From positions 2,356,001 to 2,420,000 of the forward strand of contig NZ_JABEKS010000001.1 in assembly GCF_012985205.1 (NCBI RefSeq): 64,000 nt of DNA, given 5' to 3'. Below, piece after piece: positions 25,472 to 34,095 of this stretch; positions within the stretch are counted from its first letter, which is position 1, and each line of letters begins with the position of its first letter. Source of the DNA: Planctomonas sp. JC2975. GTDB lineage: Bacteria > Actinomycetota > Actinomycetes > Actinomycetales > Microbacteriaceae. The translations under genes were made by a program, and so were the position numbers. The notes below the pieces were generated by a model that was not told the origin of the DNA, did no database searches, and saw nothing but the letters and a program-made list of their open reading frames with translations.

Positions 25472-26443
25472 TCAGCGGTCGGCGAAGAACGTACGCAGAA
25501 GCGGGGCGACCAGCGCCGGACGACCGCGGTCCGTCGTGTTCTGCGTTGCGGAGTGGTCAGCTCCCTGCAGAATCCGCACGGTGGCCGCCGGGTTGCGGCG
25601 CTCGAGCTCCGCTACCGATCGCCGCAGGTACTTCGCCGACTTCGCGCCCGACACCAGCAGCAGTGGGTTGCGCATCGCGGCGAAGTCCTCGATGCGGTCG
25701 ACATGCTCCCGGATGATCGCGAACTCGTACGGCAGAGATCCGGCAAGCTCGCTGAGGTGCGCCCCGGCCTCAGGAACCGGCTTGGCGGCATCCGAGGCCA
25801 GCATCTTCTCGGTGAGCGAGCGGAGCATCCGCCGCGGGAAGAGCCGAAGGAACCCGGGCCCCATCTGGGCCCCCAACATGGCGGTGACCATGAGCGACGG
25901 CACGTCCCCGCTCGCGACCTCACGGTCGAAACGAGGCATGAACGCGTCCACGTCCAGCGATCCGCCGACGATGAACGGCGGCTCGAAGAGCGCGACCCGC
26001 AGCTCGGGATGCCGCCTTCCGACCTCCGCCGCGATCACCGCGCCCGAGCTGATGCCGAGCAGGCCGACGGCGCCGGTCGCCGCGACCACCGCCTCGACAT
26101 CGGCCACATCGATGCCGCTGTCGTATCGGTCGAGCTCCGGATACGGCCCACTGGCACCGCGGCCGCGTCGGTTGATCAGCTGCACGGTGAAGTCCCCGGC
26201 CAGCAAGCCGGCCAGATCGCGCTGACTGCCCGCCGACTGCATGGATCCGTGCACGATGATGATCGCCGGCCCTGTTCCGACGCTGAAGTACTCGATGGGG
26301 GTGCCGTCGGCGGACGCCACCAGGTGGGCAGACAGGGTGGTGCGAGCCGTGGCATCCGACGAGCGGGCATCAGCCGATTGCAGCGCAGCGGCGGCGTTCG
26401 CGCCCTCTGAGGCCGAGACGGGGGAGGATTCCATGGTGGACAT
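25472..26443 (-). CDS. alpha/beta hydrolase divergent from MarR
   Basis: A 323-residue hydrolase. The oxyanion loop is VHGSMQSAG and the nucleophile S132 sits in GISSG. The first 40 residues are low-complexity Ala/Ser. Adjacent to a divergent MarR gene with a shared 23-bp palindrome between them, so probably repressed by that regulator. Possible roles are hydrolysis of an ester, lactone or haloalkane-like compound; the substrate is unknown. Confidence 0.88.
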   Translation of the reverse strand: MSTMESSPVSASEGANAAAALQSADARSSDATARTTLSAHLVASADGTPIEYFSVGTGPAIIIVHGSMQSAGSQRDLAGLLAGDFTVQLINRRGRGASGPYPELDRYDSGIDVADVEAVVAATGAVGLLGISSGAVIAAEVGRRHPELRVALFEPPFIVGGSLDVDAFMPRFDREVASGDVPSLMVTAMLGAQMGPGFLRLFPRRMLRSLTEKMLASDAAKPVPEAGAHLSELAGSLPYEFAIIREHVDRIEDFAAMRNPLLLVSGAKSAKYLRRSVAELERRNPAATVRILQGADHSATQNTTDRGRPALVAPLLRTFFADR

Positions 26444-26475
26444 GAGAGTGACCTTTCGTGATCCGATAATCTCTT

Positions 26476-26498
26476 AGATACTAAGATACTTAGTGTCT
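26476..26498. promoter_or_regulatory. 23-bp palindrome between hydrolase and MarR genes
   Basis: AGATACTAAG and CTTAGTGTCT arms around a 3-bp centre pair at 9 of 11 positions. It lies 33 bp before the hydrolase start and 25 bp before the MarR start, in AT-rich DNA typical of a divergent promoter, and is the likely MarR operator. Confidence 0.7.
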
Positions 26499-26522
26499 CA
26501 GACAAATGGAAGAGGCAGCAGT

Positions 26523-26981
26523 ATGTCCGATGCGGATCGCCGCGAACTCATGGCCCGCTTGACGGACCTCGGCGCGCAGTCCGCGACGATGACCGCACTG
26601 TTCCAGCAGAGGGCGGCTGCCGGATACGGCGTCGGTGTCACAGACATGAAGGCGCTCGACCTTGTGATGCGCGAGGGCGGCAAGACGGCCGGACAACTCG
26701 CGGAGGCGCTCGGCGTGACCTCCGGCGCCGTCACGGGCGTCATCGATCGGCTGGAGAAACACGGCATGGCACGGCGGACTGCCGATTCCGCCGACCGCCG
26801 CCGCGTGCTCGTCGTCGCGAACCTCGAGAGACTCGCAGCCGGCCCGAACGTCTACCAGGGCATCGGCGAGGCCTTCGCGCGGCTGCACGACTCCTACAGC
26901 GACGAGGAGCTGGCGTTCCTCGCACGCTATCTGCAGGACTCCATCGACATCACGAAGGATCAGATCGACAAACTCGGCTGA
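26523..26981 (+). CDS. MarR-family regulator
   Basis: A 152-residue winged-helix protein: KTAGQLAEALGVTSGAVTGVIDRLEKHGMARR forms the recognition unit and DSADRRRVLV the wing. The ATG at 26523 has GGAAGAGG upstream; a GTG at 26493 would place the start inside the palindrome. Likely controls the divergent hydrolase and itself. Confidence 0.88.
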   Translation: MSDADRRELMARLTDLGAQSATMTALFQQRAAAGYGVGVTDMKALDLVMREGGKTAGQLAEALGVTSGAVTGVIDRLEKHGMARRTADSADRRRVLVVANLERLAAGPNVYQGIGEAFARLHDSYSDEELAFLARYLQDSIDITKDQIDKLG

Positions 26982-27065
26982 GCTGTCCAGGCGCGCGCCC
27001 GCCGGCCCGAGGGTCGGCGAGGCGTTCCGCCCCCGAGACCCAGTCGAACCGCTGCTTCGTGCCGC

Positions 27066-27419
27066 CTAGTCGGCGTGTTCCACGACGTTGACCACGTTGC
27101 CGTCCGGAGCGCGCACGAAGAACCGCCGCACGCCCCACGGCTCCGTCTTCAGAGGAAGCACGATCTCGTAGCCGAGCCGCAGCGCTTCCTCGTACGCGGC
27201 ATCCACGTCAGGGGTGTGCACGGAGATCACGGAGTCGACGGGAGCGTCGGCATCGCGCGTCACGAGCTGAACGTGCGCTCCTGTCTCCGGATCCGTGAGC
27301 CGTGCGACCCAGCCCAGATTGAACTCCTCCGTGCCCAGACCGAGGAAGTCCGAGTAGAAGGACTTCGCTGTCTCGATGTCGGGGACCGAGAGATTCGCCG
27401 TCACCTTCGTTGCACGCAT
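27066..27419 (-). CDS. VOC-superfamily protein
   Basis: A 117-residue glyoxalase/bleomycin-resistance-type protein (KVTANLSVPDIETAKSFYSDFLGL ... FFVRAPDGNVVNVVEH). A GGAGGTG box precedes the ATG. It follows the PEP-mutase-family gene by 15 bp and is likely its operon partner. Ligand unknown. Confidence 0.88.
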   Translation of the reverse strand: MRATKVTANLSVPDIETAKSFYSDFLGLGTEEFNLGWVARLTDPETGAHVQLVTRDADAPVDSVISVHTPDVDAAYEEALRLGYEIVLPLKTEPWGVRRFFVRAPDGNVVNVVEHAD

Positions 27420-27434
27420 CCCGCCACCTCCGTA

Positions 27435-28229
27435 TCAGTTGAGCGCGGGCAGATCCACCGGGATGACGCCCTCTCCGTACAGGTCCTCGGCGAGGTTCTG
27501 CAGCGCAGCAAGTGCCGCACGCTGCGGAAGCGGCCCGTAGGAGATGCGGGCAACGCCGAGCTTCTCGTAAGCGGATGCCGGCAGCGCCCCGGGCAGGCCG
27601 ATCACCGAGATCTTGCCCCAGCCGATGCCCTCGACGAGTCGTTCGACGACATCCGCTGTCACCGCCCCCGGCACGAAGACCAGCGCGGCGCCCTCGTCGA
27701 GGAAAGCTCGGCCGCGGGCGACGGCATCCGCGATCCGGTCGTCGAGCGACCGCTCTCCGCCGAGGAACATCGCGTCGGTTCGTGCGTTCAGCTGGAACTC
27801 AACACCCTCTTCCTGCGCAGCCCTCGTGATCGCTCGCACGCGTGAAACGGCCTCATCGAACGGGCGCAGGCGGTCCTCGACGTTGGCACCGACGATGCCG
27901 AATCCGATCGCTCGGCGAATCGTCTCGCCCGGCTCGTCGTAGCCGTCGTCGAGATCCGCGGTCACCGGCAGATCGACGGCGTCGGCGATGGTGCGCGCGC
28001 CCTGCAGTGCGAGATCGACGGACATGGTGCCGTCCGCATATCCGAAGCTCGCGGCGATCGAATGGCCCGCCGTTGCGATGGCCGTGGTCTGCGGAAGTGC
28101 CGCGACGACACGGGCGCTCACGGCATCCCACACGTTCACCACACGGACGATCTCCTGGGCTTCGTAGAGCGCCTTCAGCGTAAGGGCGCGGTCGGTGGTG
28201 CTGGTCGAGTGGGCAGCGGCATCCGTCAT
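27435..28229 (-). CDS. isocitrate lyase / PEP mutase superfamily protein
   Basis: A 264-residue TIM-barrel enzyme. NVWDAVSARVVAALP, TADLDDGYDE (acidic metal-binding cluster) and QLNARTDAMF are PEP-mutase/ICL signatures; the KKCGH loop of true isocitrate lyase is absent, so C-P mutase, oxaloacetate hydrolase or carboxy-PEP mutase-type chemistry is more likely than isocitrate cleavage. A TAGGGT lies 7 nt before the ATG (leaderless). The 5' end and -10 form part of direct repeat copy A (28207-28280). Confidence 0.87.
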   Translation of the reverse strand: MTDAAAHSTSTTDRALTLKALYEAQEIVRVVNVWDAVSARVVAALPQTTAIATAGHSIAASFGYADGTMSVDLALQGARTIADAVDLPVTADLDDGYDEPGETIRRAIGFGIVGANVEDRLRPFDEAVSRVRAITRAAQEEGVEFQLNARTDAMFLGGERSLDDRIADAVARGRAFLDEGAALVFVPGAVTADVVERLVEGIGWGKISVIGLPGALPASAYEKLGVARISYGPLPQRAALAALQNLAEDLYGEGVIPVDLPALN

Positions 28230-28280
28230 GGTTCCGACCCTAGGTCGGATGCGCTGGTTCGCGCTGGGCCAATGCGTGTA
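28207..28280. repeat. 74-bp direct repeat, copy A
   Basis: Matches 29573-29646 at 65 of 74 positions without gaps. This copy holds the ATG (28227-28229) and the -10 TAGGGT (28237-28242) of the PEP-mutase-family gene plus its upstream DNA. The left edge of the match is sharp. Confidence 0.85.
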
Positions 28281-28481
28281 CCGACTAGTGGCTCTGAGGA
28301 TTCCGTGCAGAAGCGGTGGATCGTCGCAGCGACCGCCGACAAGAGAACGGGCTCAGGTCACGCACAAGGGGGATCCGGTGGCGTGCACTGTGCTGGCTTG
28401 TGCGTTACAGACACGACCTTGCTCCAGCGCCCGGGCCGAGGTCGCATGTTCGGTGACATTCCCTGCTTCGCCGCTGTGCCG

Positions 28482-29519
28482 TCAGTTCAGCATCGACGTC
28501 ATCGCATTCGCGTGGGCGTCATTCGCCGTCTCGGTGGGCAGACCCCACAGCAGTTCGATCGTCCGCAGCAGCGAGTAGTGGGTGAACGACGCGAAGGAAA
28601 CGAAGTGCGCCCGGGCGGCTGGGCCGGCGAAGATGCACGGCACGACGTTGTCCGCCGAGTCACCCTCGTCGAAGGTGATCACAAGCAGAGAACGCTGTCG
28701 CGTGAATGCCGGAGACTCGAGGATTTTCGGAACGTTGGTGCGCATCCACGTGTCTCCGGTCGAGACGGAGCAGTCGTGCATGTCATTGCACAGGTTCGGG
28801 CTGATGAAGGAGAAGTCGGGAAGGCTGGAAGTACTCCGGAGATCGGTCGCGAACTGGCTGTAGGGCACGTCGTGGGCCTGGCAGTACGCTGCATCCTGCG
28901 TCACGCTCGGCAAGTACAGGAACGGGTTGTGTTTCACGGCGTACAAGCCGGCGTTCGTCGACGTGCACGGGGCAGGCATACTCTCCGCGTACATTTTCCA
29001 GCTGTGCTGTGAGCGATCGAGCGCCTGGGCCAGGTTCGGACCCTTGTCCAGACAGCTGCCGCCAGGCGGATTGCAGTCGCTGGTGATGCCCGCCGTCGTG
29101 CCGGTCGTCATCGCGAGATAGTTCGGCAAACTCGGGTGGGTGATCGCAGAGTAGTCGGATGCCTGGGCGAACGAGTCGGCAAGGCTGCTCAGGTACGGAG
29201 CCTGAGAACTGCCGATGACGGAGGTGGCCGGCTTGTTCTCGTCAACGATGACCACCACATGCTGCACCGCCATCGAGGTGGTCGGGCCGGCGCTCGCTGC
29301 AGCGGATGAGGAGGCCGACTTTGCCGAGCTGACCTGCACCGTCGATGGTGGCGTCGTGGTACCGCCACCAGTGCACGCCGTGAACAGCAACGCCAGCAGC
29401 GCTGAGCAGGCAGCCCACAGGGCCCGGCTGCCGCGTGATGCCGGCCCAGCAACCTGTCGCACCGGCCGACGTCCGCCCGACTCCGTCTCTCGGCTGATCG
29501 CCTGAGTCACGCTCCCCAT
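28482..29519 (-). CDS. lipoprotein phosphoesterase (acid phosphatase / phospholipase C superfamily)
   Basis: A 345-residue secreted enzyme. An Arg-rich N-terminus is followed by a hydrophobic segment and lipobox LFTAC (Cys about 49), then a Ser/Ala/Thr linker. The phosphoesterase domain carries VVIVDENKPATSVIG, HPSLPNYLAMTTG and ITFDEGDSADN, the metal/nucleophile motifs of the PLC/acid-phosphatase (AcpA-like) family. The substrate is an external phosphate ester. The gene lies between 74-bp direct repeats, suggesting it arrived as an insertion or duplication event. The ATG at 29519 is chosen because upstream sequence lacks leader character. Confidence 0.87.
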   Translation of the reverse strand: MGSVTQAISRETESGGRRPVRQVAGPASRGSRALWAACSALLALLFTACTGGGTTTPPSTVQVSSAKSASSSAAASAGPTTSMAVQHVVVIVDENKPATSVIGSSQAPYLSSLADSFAQASDYSAITHPSLPNYLAMTTGTTAGITSDCNPPGGSCLDKGPNLAQALDRSQHSWKMYAESMPAPCTSTNAGLYAVKHNPFLYLPSVTQDAAYCQAHDVPYSQFATDLRSTSSLPDFSFISPNLCNDMHDCSVSTGDTWMRTNVPKILESPAFTRQRSLLVITFDEGDSADNVVPCIFAGPAARAHFVSFASFTHYSLLRTIELLWGLPTETANDAHANAMTSMLN

Positions 29520-29837
29520 GACGTGCGCCCTTCCAGACCGGGTATAGGGATCAGTATCCGCGGATGAGCCGAGAGTGGGCAGCGGCATCCGTCAGGGTTC
29601 CGACCCTGGGTTGATTGCGCGGGTTCGCGCCGGGCCGACGCGTGTACGGCGAAGTGCGCTTGGCGATCCGGGTCGGCCGGTCGCGCGCCGATGGTGTCCT
29701 TCCCCTCGGCGGGCAGCTCTGCCCGCAATGCGGCTTCGATACGGTTGAGGTGCTGGTCCGGCTCACGGTGCGAGCTGGAACGCCGAGCGGTGATGGCGCC
29801 GACGCCGCTCGCTGTTGGTTGTGGGTGAGGAGCCACG
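29520..29837. other. 318-bp non-coding stretch holding repeat copy B
   Basis: No supported gene. It contains the orphan repeat copy at 29573-29646. A GAGGAG box for the DUF1992 gene is at its right end. Confidence 0.6.
29573..29646. repeat. 74-bp direct repeat, copy B (orphan gene start)
   Basis: 88% identical to copy A. The position of the ATG in copy A is CTG-like here and the -10 TAGGGT is CAGGGT, so this copy is a decayed duplicate of the PEP-mutase gene promoter and start with no gene attached. Confidence 0.85.
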
Positions 29838-30434
29838 ATGACTGAAGACCCGAGGATCGCTGCGGTACGACGCGGATACCGCCGCCGCCGATCAAGCGAC
29901 GGGTCCGTTCGGGACGAAACCAGCGCGCCTGATGACGACGGGCAGCAAGCCGTGACGGCGGCCCAGTATTCGGATCTGCGAGCGGCCATGGTCGAGACGG
30001 AGCTGCAGCTGGCGATCCGTCGTGGTGAGTTCGACAATCTGCCCGGCGCCGGCAAGCCGTTGACGGGACTCGGCCGGCCGCACGACGAGGACTGGTGGAT
30101 CCGCCGCAAGATCGAGACGGAGAAGCTGAGCGGGTTGGGACCCCCGGCTCTCACGTTGCGCGTGGAAAGCGCCGAGCTCGAGGACAGACTCGACGCGCTG
30201 TTCGGTGAGGCTGAAGTACGCGAAGAGCTCGAGGACTTCAACCGGCGGGTGATCGAAGCACGTCGGCAGCTGCAGGGTGGCCCGCCTGTGATCACTCCGA
30301 CTCGTGACGTCGAGGTCGAGGTGGCCGCCTGGCGTGAGCGTGCCGCGAAGAGACGGGAGGCGGCCCAGGCGGCGGAAGAGGAGCCGCCCACGACCGAGCG
30401 ACCCGCTCGGTGGCGTCTGTGGCGGCGCCGGTGA
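29838..30434 (+). CDS. DUF1992 (DnaJ-homologue subfamily C member 28-like) protein
   Basis: A 198-residue protein with the DUF1992 core AIRRGEFDNLPGAGKPLTGLGRPHDEDWWIRRKI, followed by a charged helical region and an Arg/Glu-rich tail. No J-domain is present despite the family name. GAGGAG precedes the ATG. Function unknown. Confidence 0.88.
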   Translation: MTEDPRIAAVRRGYRRRRSSDGSVRDETSAPDDDGQQAVTAAQYSDLRAAMVETELQLAIRRGEFDNLPGAGKPLTGLGRPHDEDWWIRRKIETEKLSGLGPPALTLRVESAELEDRLDALFGEAEVREELEDFNRRVIEARRQLQGGPPVITPTRDVEVEVAAWRERAAKRREAAQAAEEEPPTTERPARWRLWRRR

Positions 30435-30485
30435 TGGTTCGTCGTTGAGTGCGGGCTGCCCGTCGCGGTACTGAGTGGAGCGTTC

Positions 30486-31442
30486 ATGCAACGAGGTGGT
30501 CCGTATCCGGCGGGTCCGTGGCGCTATCTGTGGTGGCTGATCCGGGGCCAGGGATGGCGTGTCCTCCTCGGCGCGCTGCTCGGCAGCACGTGGATGGTCG
30601 GGTTGGCGGTGCCGCCGCTGTTGCTCTCGCTCGCCGTGGACGATGGCCTTCGGCGCAACCACGCCCTCGTCGCCGCTCAGCGCACGGTGGACTTCCTCGC
30701 GATCGGCCCGGACCAACACCCTGGTGATCAGCGGGCGGATGTCGCAGCGACTGTCTCCGACCCGGCATCCGGACTTCAGGTGAATCACGGAGAGTTCGCT
30801 GTGGTGGCCGCATCTGATCGTCGGGAGGCGAAGGCGATCCTCGAACGCCTCGCCGGCCTCGAACCGTCGGATGCCCGCTTAGGAGACACCCTCCTGTCGG
30901 ATATCGACTCGGAGACGCTGAGGGCCAGCGTCCTTCCGCTAGAAGACAACGACTTCCTCTTCGCCGGCCGACTCCACGAGGTGATCTTCACCGATGGCAA
31001 CGACACCGCCTCAGCCCGCGAACGAATCGCCGTCGCCTCAGGTATCGACGAGATCGTCCGCGGCCTCGACGAGGGCTGGGACACCGTAGTCCGCCTGCGC
31101 GGGGCGAACTTCTCCGGGGGTCAGCGGCAACGCCTGCGGCTGGCTCGAGCCATGGCTGCCAATCCGCCCGTGCTGCTGGGCCTCGATCCGCTCTCCGCGG
31201 TCGATGCGATCACCGAGACCCACGTGGTGCATCGTGTGCGGGATTCACGGCGTGGGATGACGACCGTGTTCTTCAGCGATTCCGCCACGGTGCTTGACGC
31301 AGCCGATGTCGTGCACTTCGTCGAAGACGGTCGCGTCGTGGCATCGGGAAGGGATCGGAGTCTTACCGCGTCGCACCCCGCCTACCGGGTCCTCGTGGCA
31401 CGGGACACCTTGCGCGAGCCGAGGAGGCGAGCTGATGGCTGA
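30486..31442 (+). CDS. ABC exporter subunit with internal deletion of the membrane domain
   Basis: A 318-residue remnant of a normally about 580-residue half-exporter. Residues 1-57 are the N-terminal elbow and TM1 (WRVLLGALLGSTWMVGLAVPPLLLSLAVDDGL). At about residue 58-60 the sequence jumps straight to HALVAAQRTVDFLAI, which normally follows TM6; TM2-TM6 (about 260 codons) are missing in frame. The ATPase domain keeps a good signature (NFSGGQRQR, 208-216) but a degenerate P-loop (VVAASDRREAK) and Walker B without Glu (LLGLDPLSA). Overlaps the next ABC gene by 8 bp. Either a defective gene or a soluble NBD partner. Confidence 0.85.
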   Translation: MQRGGPYPAGPWRYLWWLIRGQGWRVLLGALLGSTWMVGLAVPPLLLSLAVDDGLRRNHALVAAQRTVDFLAIGPDQHPGDQRADVAATVSDPASGLQVNHGEFAVVAASDRREAKAILERLAGLEPSDARLGDTLLSDIDSETLRASVLPLEDNDFLFAGRLHEVIFTDGNDTASARERIAVASGIDEIVRGLDEGWDTVVRLRGANFSGGQRQRLRLARAMAANPPVLLGLDPLSAVDAITETHVVHRVRDSRRGMTTVFFSDSATVLDAADVVHFVEDGRVVASGRDRSLTASHPAYRVLVARDTLREPRRRADG

Positions 31443-33228
31443 CCGAGAAGAGTCGGGATTCCCGATCGCGTCACCCAGGGAGCTGGTGAGGGCTGCAGGA
31501 CGACTCATACGCGCACACTGCGGAATGTTCGCTCTGACGGTCGCCGTCGGTGTGGTTGCCGCCGCGCTCGCACTGGCACCACCGTGGCTGGCCGGAATCG
31601 TGATCGACAGTATCGAGTCCGGCAGCAGCGTTGCGGATGTCGACCGGTACGGGGCAGCACTGGTCGGACTTGCCGTGCTGCAGTTCGTCATCTCCCGGTA
31701 CTCATTCCTCCTCACCGCACGATTCGGGCAGCGCGCGTCCCAACGCCTCCGGCGGTCGATGATCGATCGCGTGCTCGATCTCCCACCTCGCGTCGTCGAC
31801 AACGCGGACACCGGCGACCTCTTGGTGCGATCCACTAGCGACACCGACAACGTGACCGGGATCCTCAGCAGCGCGGCACCACAGATGCTGATCTCGATCG
31901 TGCAAGTCGTGCTGACCTTCGTCTTCATCGCCATCCTGAGCCCTCTGCTGGCACTGGTGACCGTGATCGGGGTGCTCGGCATCGTGTTCGCAACCCGGTG
32001 GTACCTGGCCAGAGCGACATCCGCCTACCTGGACGAAGCCGCAGGACACGCGGGCCTCGCACAAAGCCTGATCGGAACCACGACCGGCGCTCGCACGGTC
32101 GAGCTCTACCGCCTCCAGCGTCAACGACGTGAAGACCTCGAGAAACGAGCCGCATCCGCACGCAGGTCGCAATTCGCGACGTTGCGACTGCGATCCGTGC
32201 TCTTCCCGTCGATCGACAGCTCCTACGTGATCGCCTTGGTGCTCGTGCTCGTCGTCGGTGCCGTGCTGTACCTGAACAACGCGATCGCGCTCGGGGCACT
32301 GATCGCGATCCTGCTCTACGTGCGTCAGATCAGCGGACCGTTCGACACCGTCCTGCTCTGGCTGGAGTCCCTGCAGAGCGGAATCGCATCGTTCGCCCGG
32401 GTCGAGGGCCTCGCCTCCGCCGGCGTTCGCACCGAATCCGCGGCCTCCGGTGCGCCGTCCGGATCGGACATCACCGTCACCGACGTGTCATACGCGTACG
32501 ATCACGGCCCTGTCGTGCTGCAGGGCATCGACCTCGACATCCGGCAAGGCGAGCACCTCGTGATCGTCGGCGCCTCCGGTGCAGGTAAGTCGACCCTCGC
32601 CCGCCTTCTCGTCGGCATCGAAAAACCAACGACCGGTTCGGTCACGCTCGGCGGAATCGAAGCAAGCAGCCTGCCAGCGGATGTGCGCCGGGCCCACACG
32701 GCGCTCGTCACGCAGGAGCAGCACCTTTTCCACGACACCATCCGTACCAACCTCCTGCTGGCCCGCCCAACGGCCACCGACGAGGAGCTATTCACCGCGA
32801 TGGAGAGCGTCGGCGCCGACTGGATCAACGACCTTCCAGCAGGCCTCGACACGACACTCGGTCCCGACAGCGACCTGGCCGGTGCTCACGCGCAGCAGAT
32901 CGCACTTGCACGAGTGCTGCTCGCTGACCCACGAACGGTCGTGCTCGATGAGGCGACATCCCTCCTGACGCCTGGGGCCGCAAGCTCCATCGAGCTGTCG
33001 CTCTGGGCGGTGCTCAGGAATCGCACAGTGGTCTCGATCGCCCACCGTCTCAGCACCACACGGGACGCCGACCGCATCGCCGTCATGGACGCCGGCAGAA
33101 TCCGCGAACTCGGCAACCACGACGAATTGCTCGATCAGGACGGGCTCTACACAGAACTCTGGAACTCCTGGAACTCAACGGCGACCACCATGGGTGGGCC
33201 GGTTGGGAGCGCCGACAACATCGGCTGA
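31435..33228 (+). CDS. ABC exporter, ATP-binding/permease, with degenerate signature
   Basis: A 597-residue half-exporter with six helices (about residues 30-310) and an ATPase domain. Walker A GASGAGKS (379-386), Walker B TVVLDEATS (E506) and the H-loop (IAHRLS, H537) are intact, but the signature reads LAGAHAQQ instead of LSGGQRQR. That complements the partner, which has a good signature and poor Walker motifs, so a dimer would have one competent ATP site. It resembles heterodimeric actinobacterial multidrug or peptide exporters. The ATG at 31435 overlaps the upstream gene. Confidence 0.92.
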   Translation: MADREESGFPIASPRELVRAAGRLIRAHCGMFALTVAVGVVAAALALAPPWLAGIVIDSIESGSSVADVDRYGAALVGLAVLQFVISRYSFLLTARFGQRASQRLRRSMIDRVLDLPPRVVDNADTGDLLVRSTSDTDNVTGILSSAAPQMLISIVQVVLTFVFIAILSPLLALVTVIGVLGIVFATRWYLARATSAYLDEAAGHAGLAQSLIGTTTGARTVELYRLQRQRREDLEKRAASARRSQFATLRLRSVLFPSIDSSYVIALVLVLVVGAVLYLNNAIALGALIAILLYVRQISGPFDTVLLWLESLQSGIASFARVEGLASAGVRTESAASGAPSGSDITVTDVSYAYDHGPVVLQGIDLDIRQGEHLVIVGASGAGKSTLARLLVGIEKPTTGSVTLGGIEASSLPADVRRAHTALVTQEQHLFHDTIRTNLLLARPTATDEELFTAMESVGADWINDLPAGLDTTLGPDSDLAGAHAQQIALARVLLADPRTVVLDEATSLLTPGAASSIELSLWAVLRNRTVVSIAHRLSTTRDADRIAVMDAGRIRELGNHDELLDQDGLYTELWNSWNSTATTMGGPVGSADNIG

Positions 33229-33368
33229 GGGCGTGCCGCCGACGAATCAGCGTGCGGAATGCCGTGCACCGCACGGTAGGGGACCGCACCCGCTTCGCCT
33301 GTGCTTCGATGGACCGATCACTCCGTCCGGACCCGAACGCTGCGTTGCCCTAGTCGTGCGCGATCTGC

Positions 33369-33995
33369 CTAGAGATACGACAGCAGAGCCGTCGCGAGTT
33401 CATCGGGATGCGACAGCATCGCGAGGTGACCACCCGGCACCGTGTCGGCGTCGATGCCGAGTCGATCACGAACGACACCGCGCATGAACCCCGACGGGAA
33501 GAACCGGTCGTCGGCGAAGATCAGCGCGTGCGTCGGCACGTCGGGCAGAGTGGGCAATGGCCAGGGCTGCGACCCTGGTGTCGCCGACTGGTGGCGTTCG
33601 AACACGGATGCCTGCCGAGGATCGACATCGGAGTAGAAGAGTGCGTTGAAGTCCCCGGATTCCGCCTGCCATCCGGTGTTCCCGAACCAGTCATCGCCCT
33701 TCTCTCCAGGTGACGGGATCATCGCTGAGGCGAACACGAGCGCCCGCACCCCCTGACGTGCCACGGCCAGCGGCGCGCTGAAGCCGCCGAAGGAATGAGC
33801 GACGATCACCGGGGCCGTGAGTCCGTAAGCGGCGTCCACGATGCGGTCTGCGTACTCCACGAGTCCGCAGCTGTCGTCCTCGCAGGGCAACTGCACGGGT
33901 ACAGCGCGGTGGCCTCGATCGGCCAGTCGCTCTGCCAGTGGACCCCAGTATTCCGCATCGCATCCGGCGCCGGGCACGAGCACGAAATCCGCCAT
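33369..33995 (-). CDS. alpha/beta hydrolase (small, RsbQ/salicylate-esterase-like size)
   Basis: A 208-residue hydrolase. The oxyanion motif is LVPGAGCDAEYW, the nucleophile S68 lies in AHSFGGF, and GGHLAMLSHP supplies the histidine. The form is that of the compact plant-esterase-like group. AAGGGTGG precedes the ATG. Substrate unknown. Confidence 0.88.
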   Translation of the reverse strand: MADFVLVPGAGCDAEYWGPLAERLADRGHRAVPVQLPCEDDSCGLVEYADRIVDAAYGLTAPVIVAHSFGGFSAPLAVARQGVRALVFASAMIPSPGEKGDDWFGNTGWQAESGDFNALFYSDVDPRQASVFERHQSATPGSQPWPLPTLPDVPTHALIFADDRFFPSGFMRGVVRDRLGIDADTVPGGHLAMLSHPDELATALLSYL

Positions 33996-34095
33996 TCGAC
34001 CACCCTTGCATGCCTTCCGACAATCCGATCGCGCCCAGTTGGCAGGGCGTGGTCGTCCCGACTCGGTCGAGCCGGCCCGGTCGTAGGGTTGCGGG

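Noticed and set aside
29520-29588. Phosphoesterase starting at 29588
   Set aside because: This would translate part of the decayed repeat copy B; the start at 29519 gives a plausible lipoprotein leader.
28207-29646. Insertion sequence bounded by the 74-bp direct repeats
   Set aside because: No transposase and no terminal inverted repeats. The repeats are long, diverged and contain a gene start, so they are not a target-site duplication.
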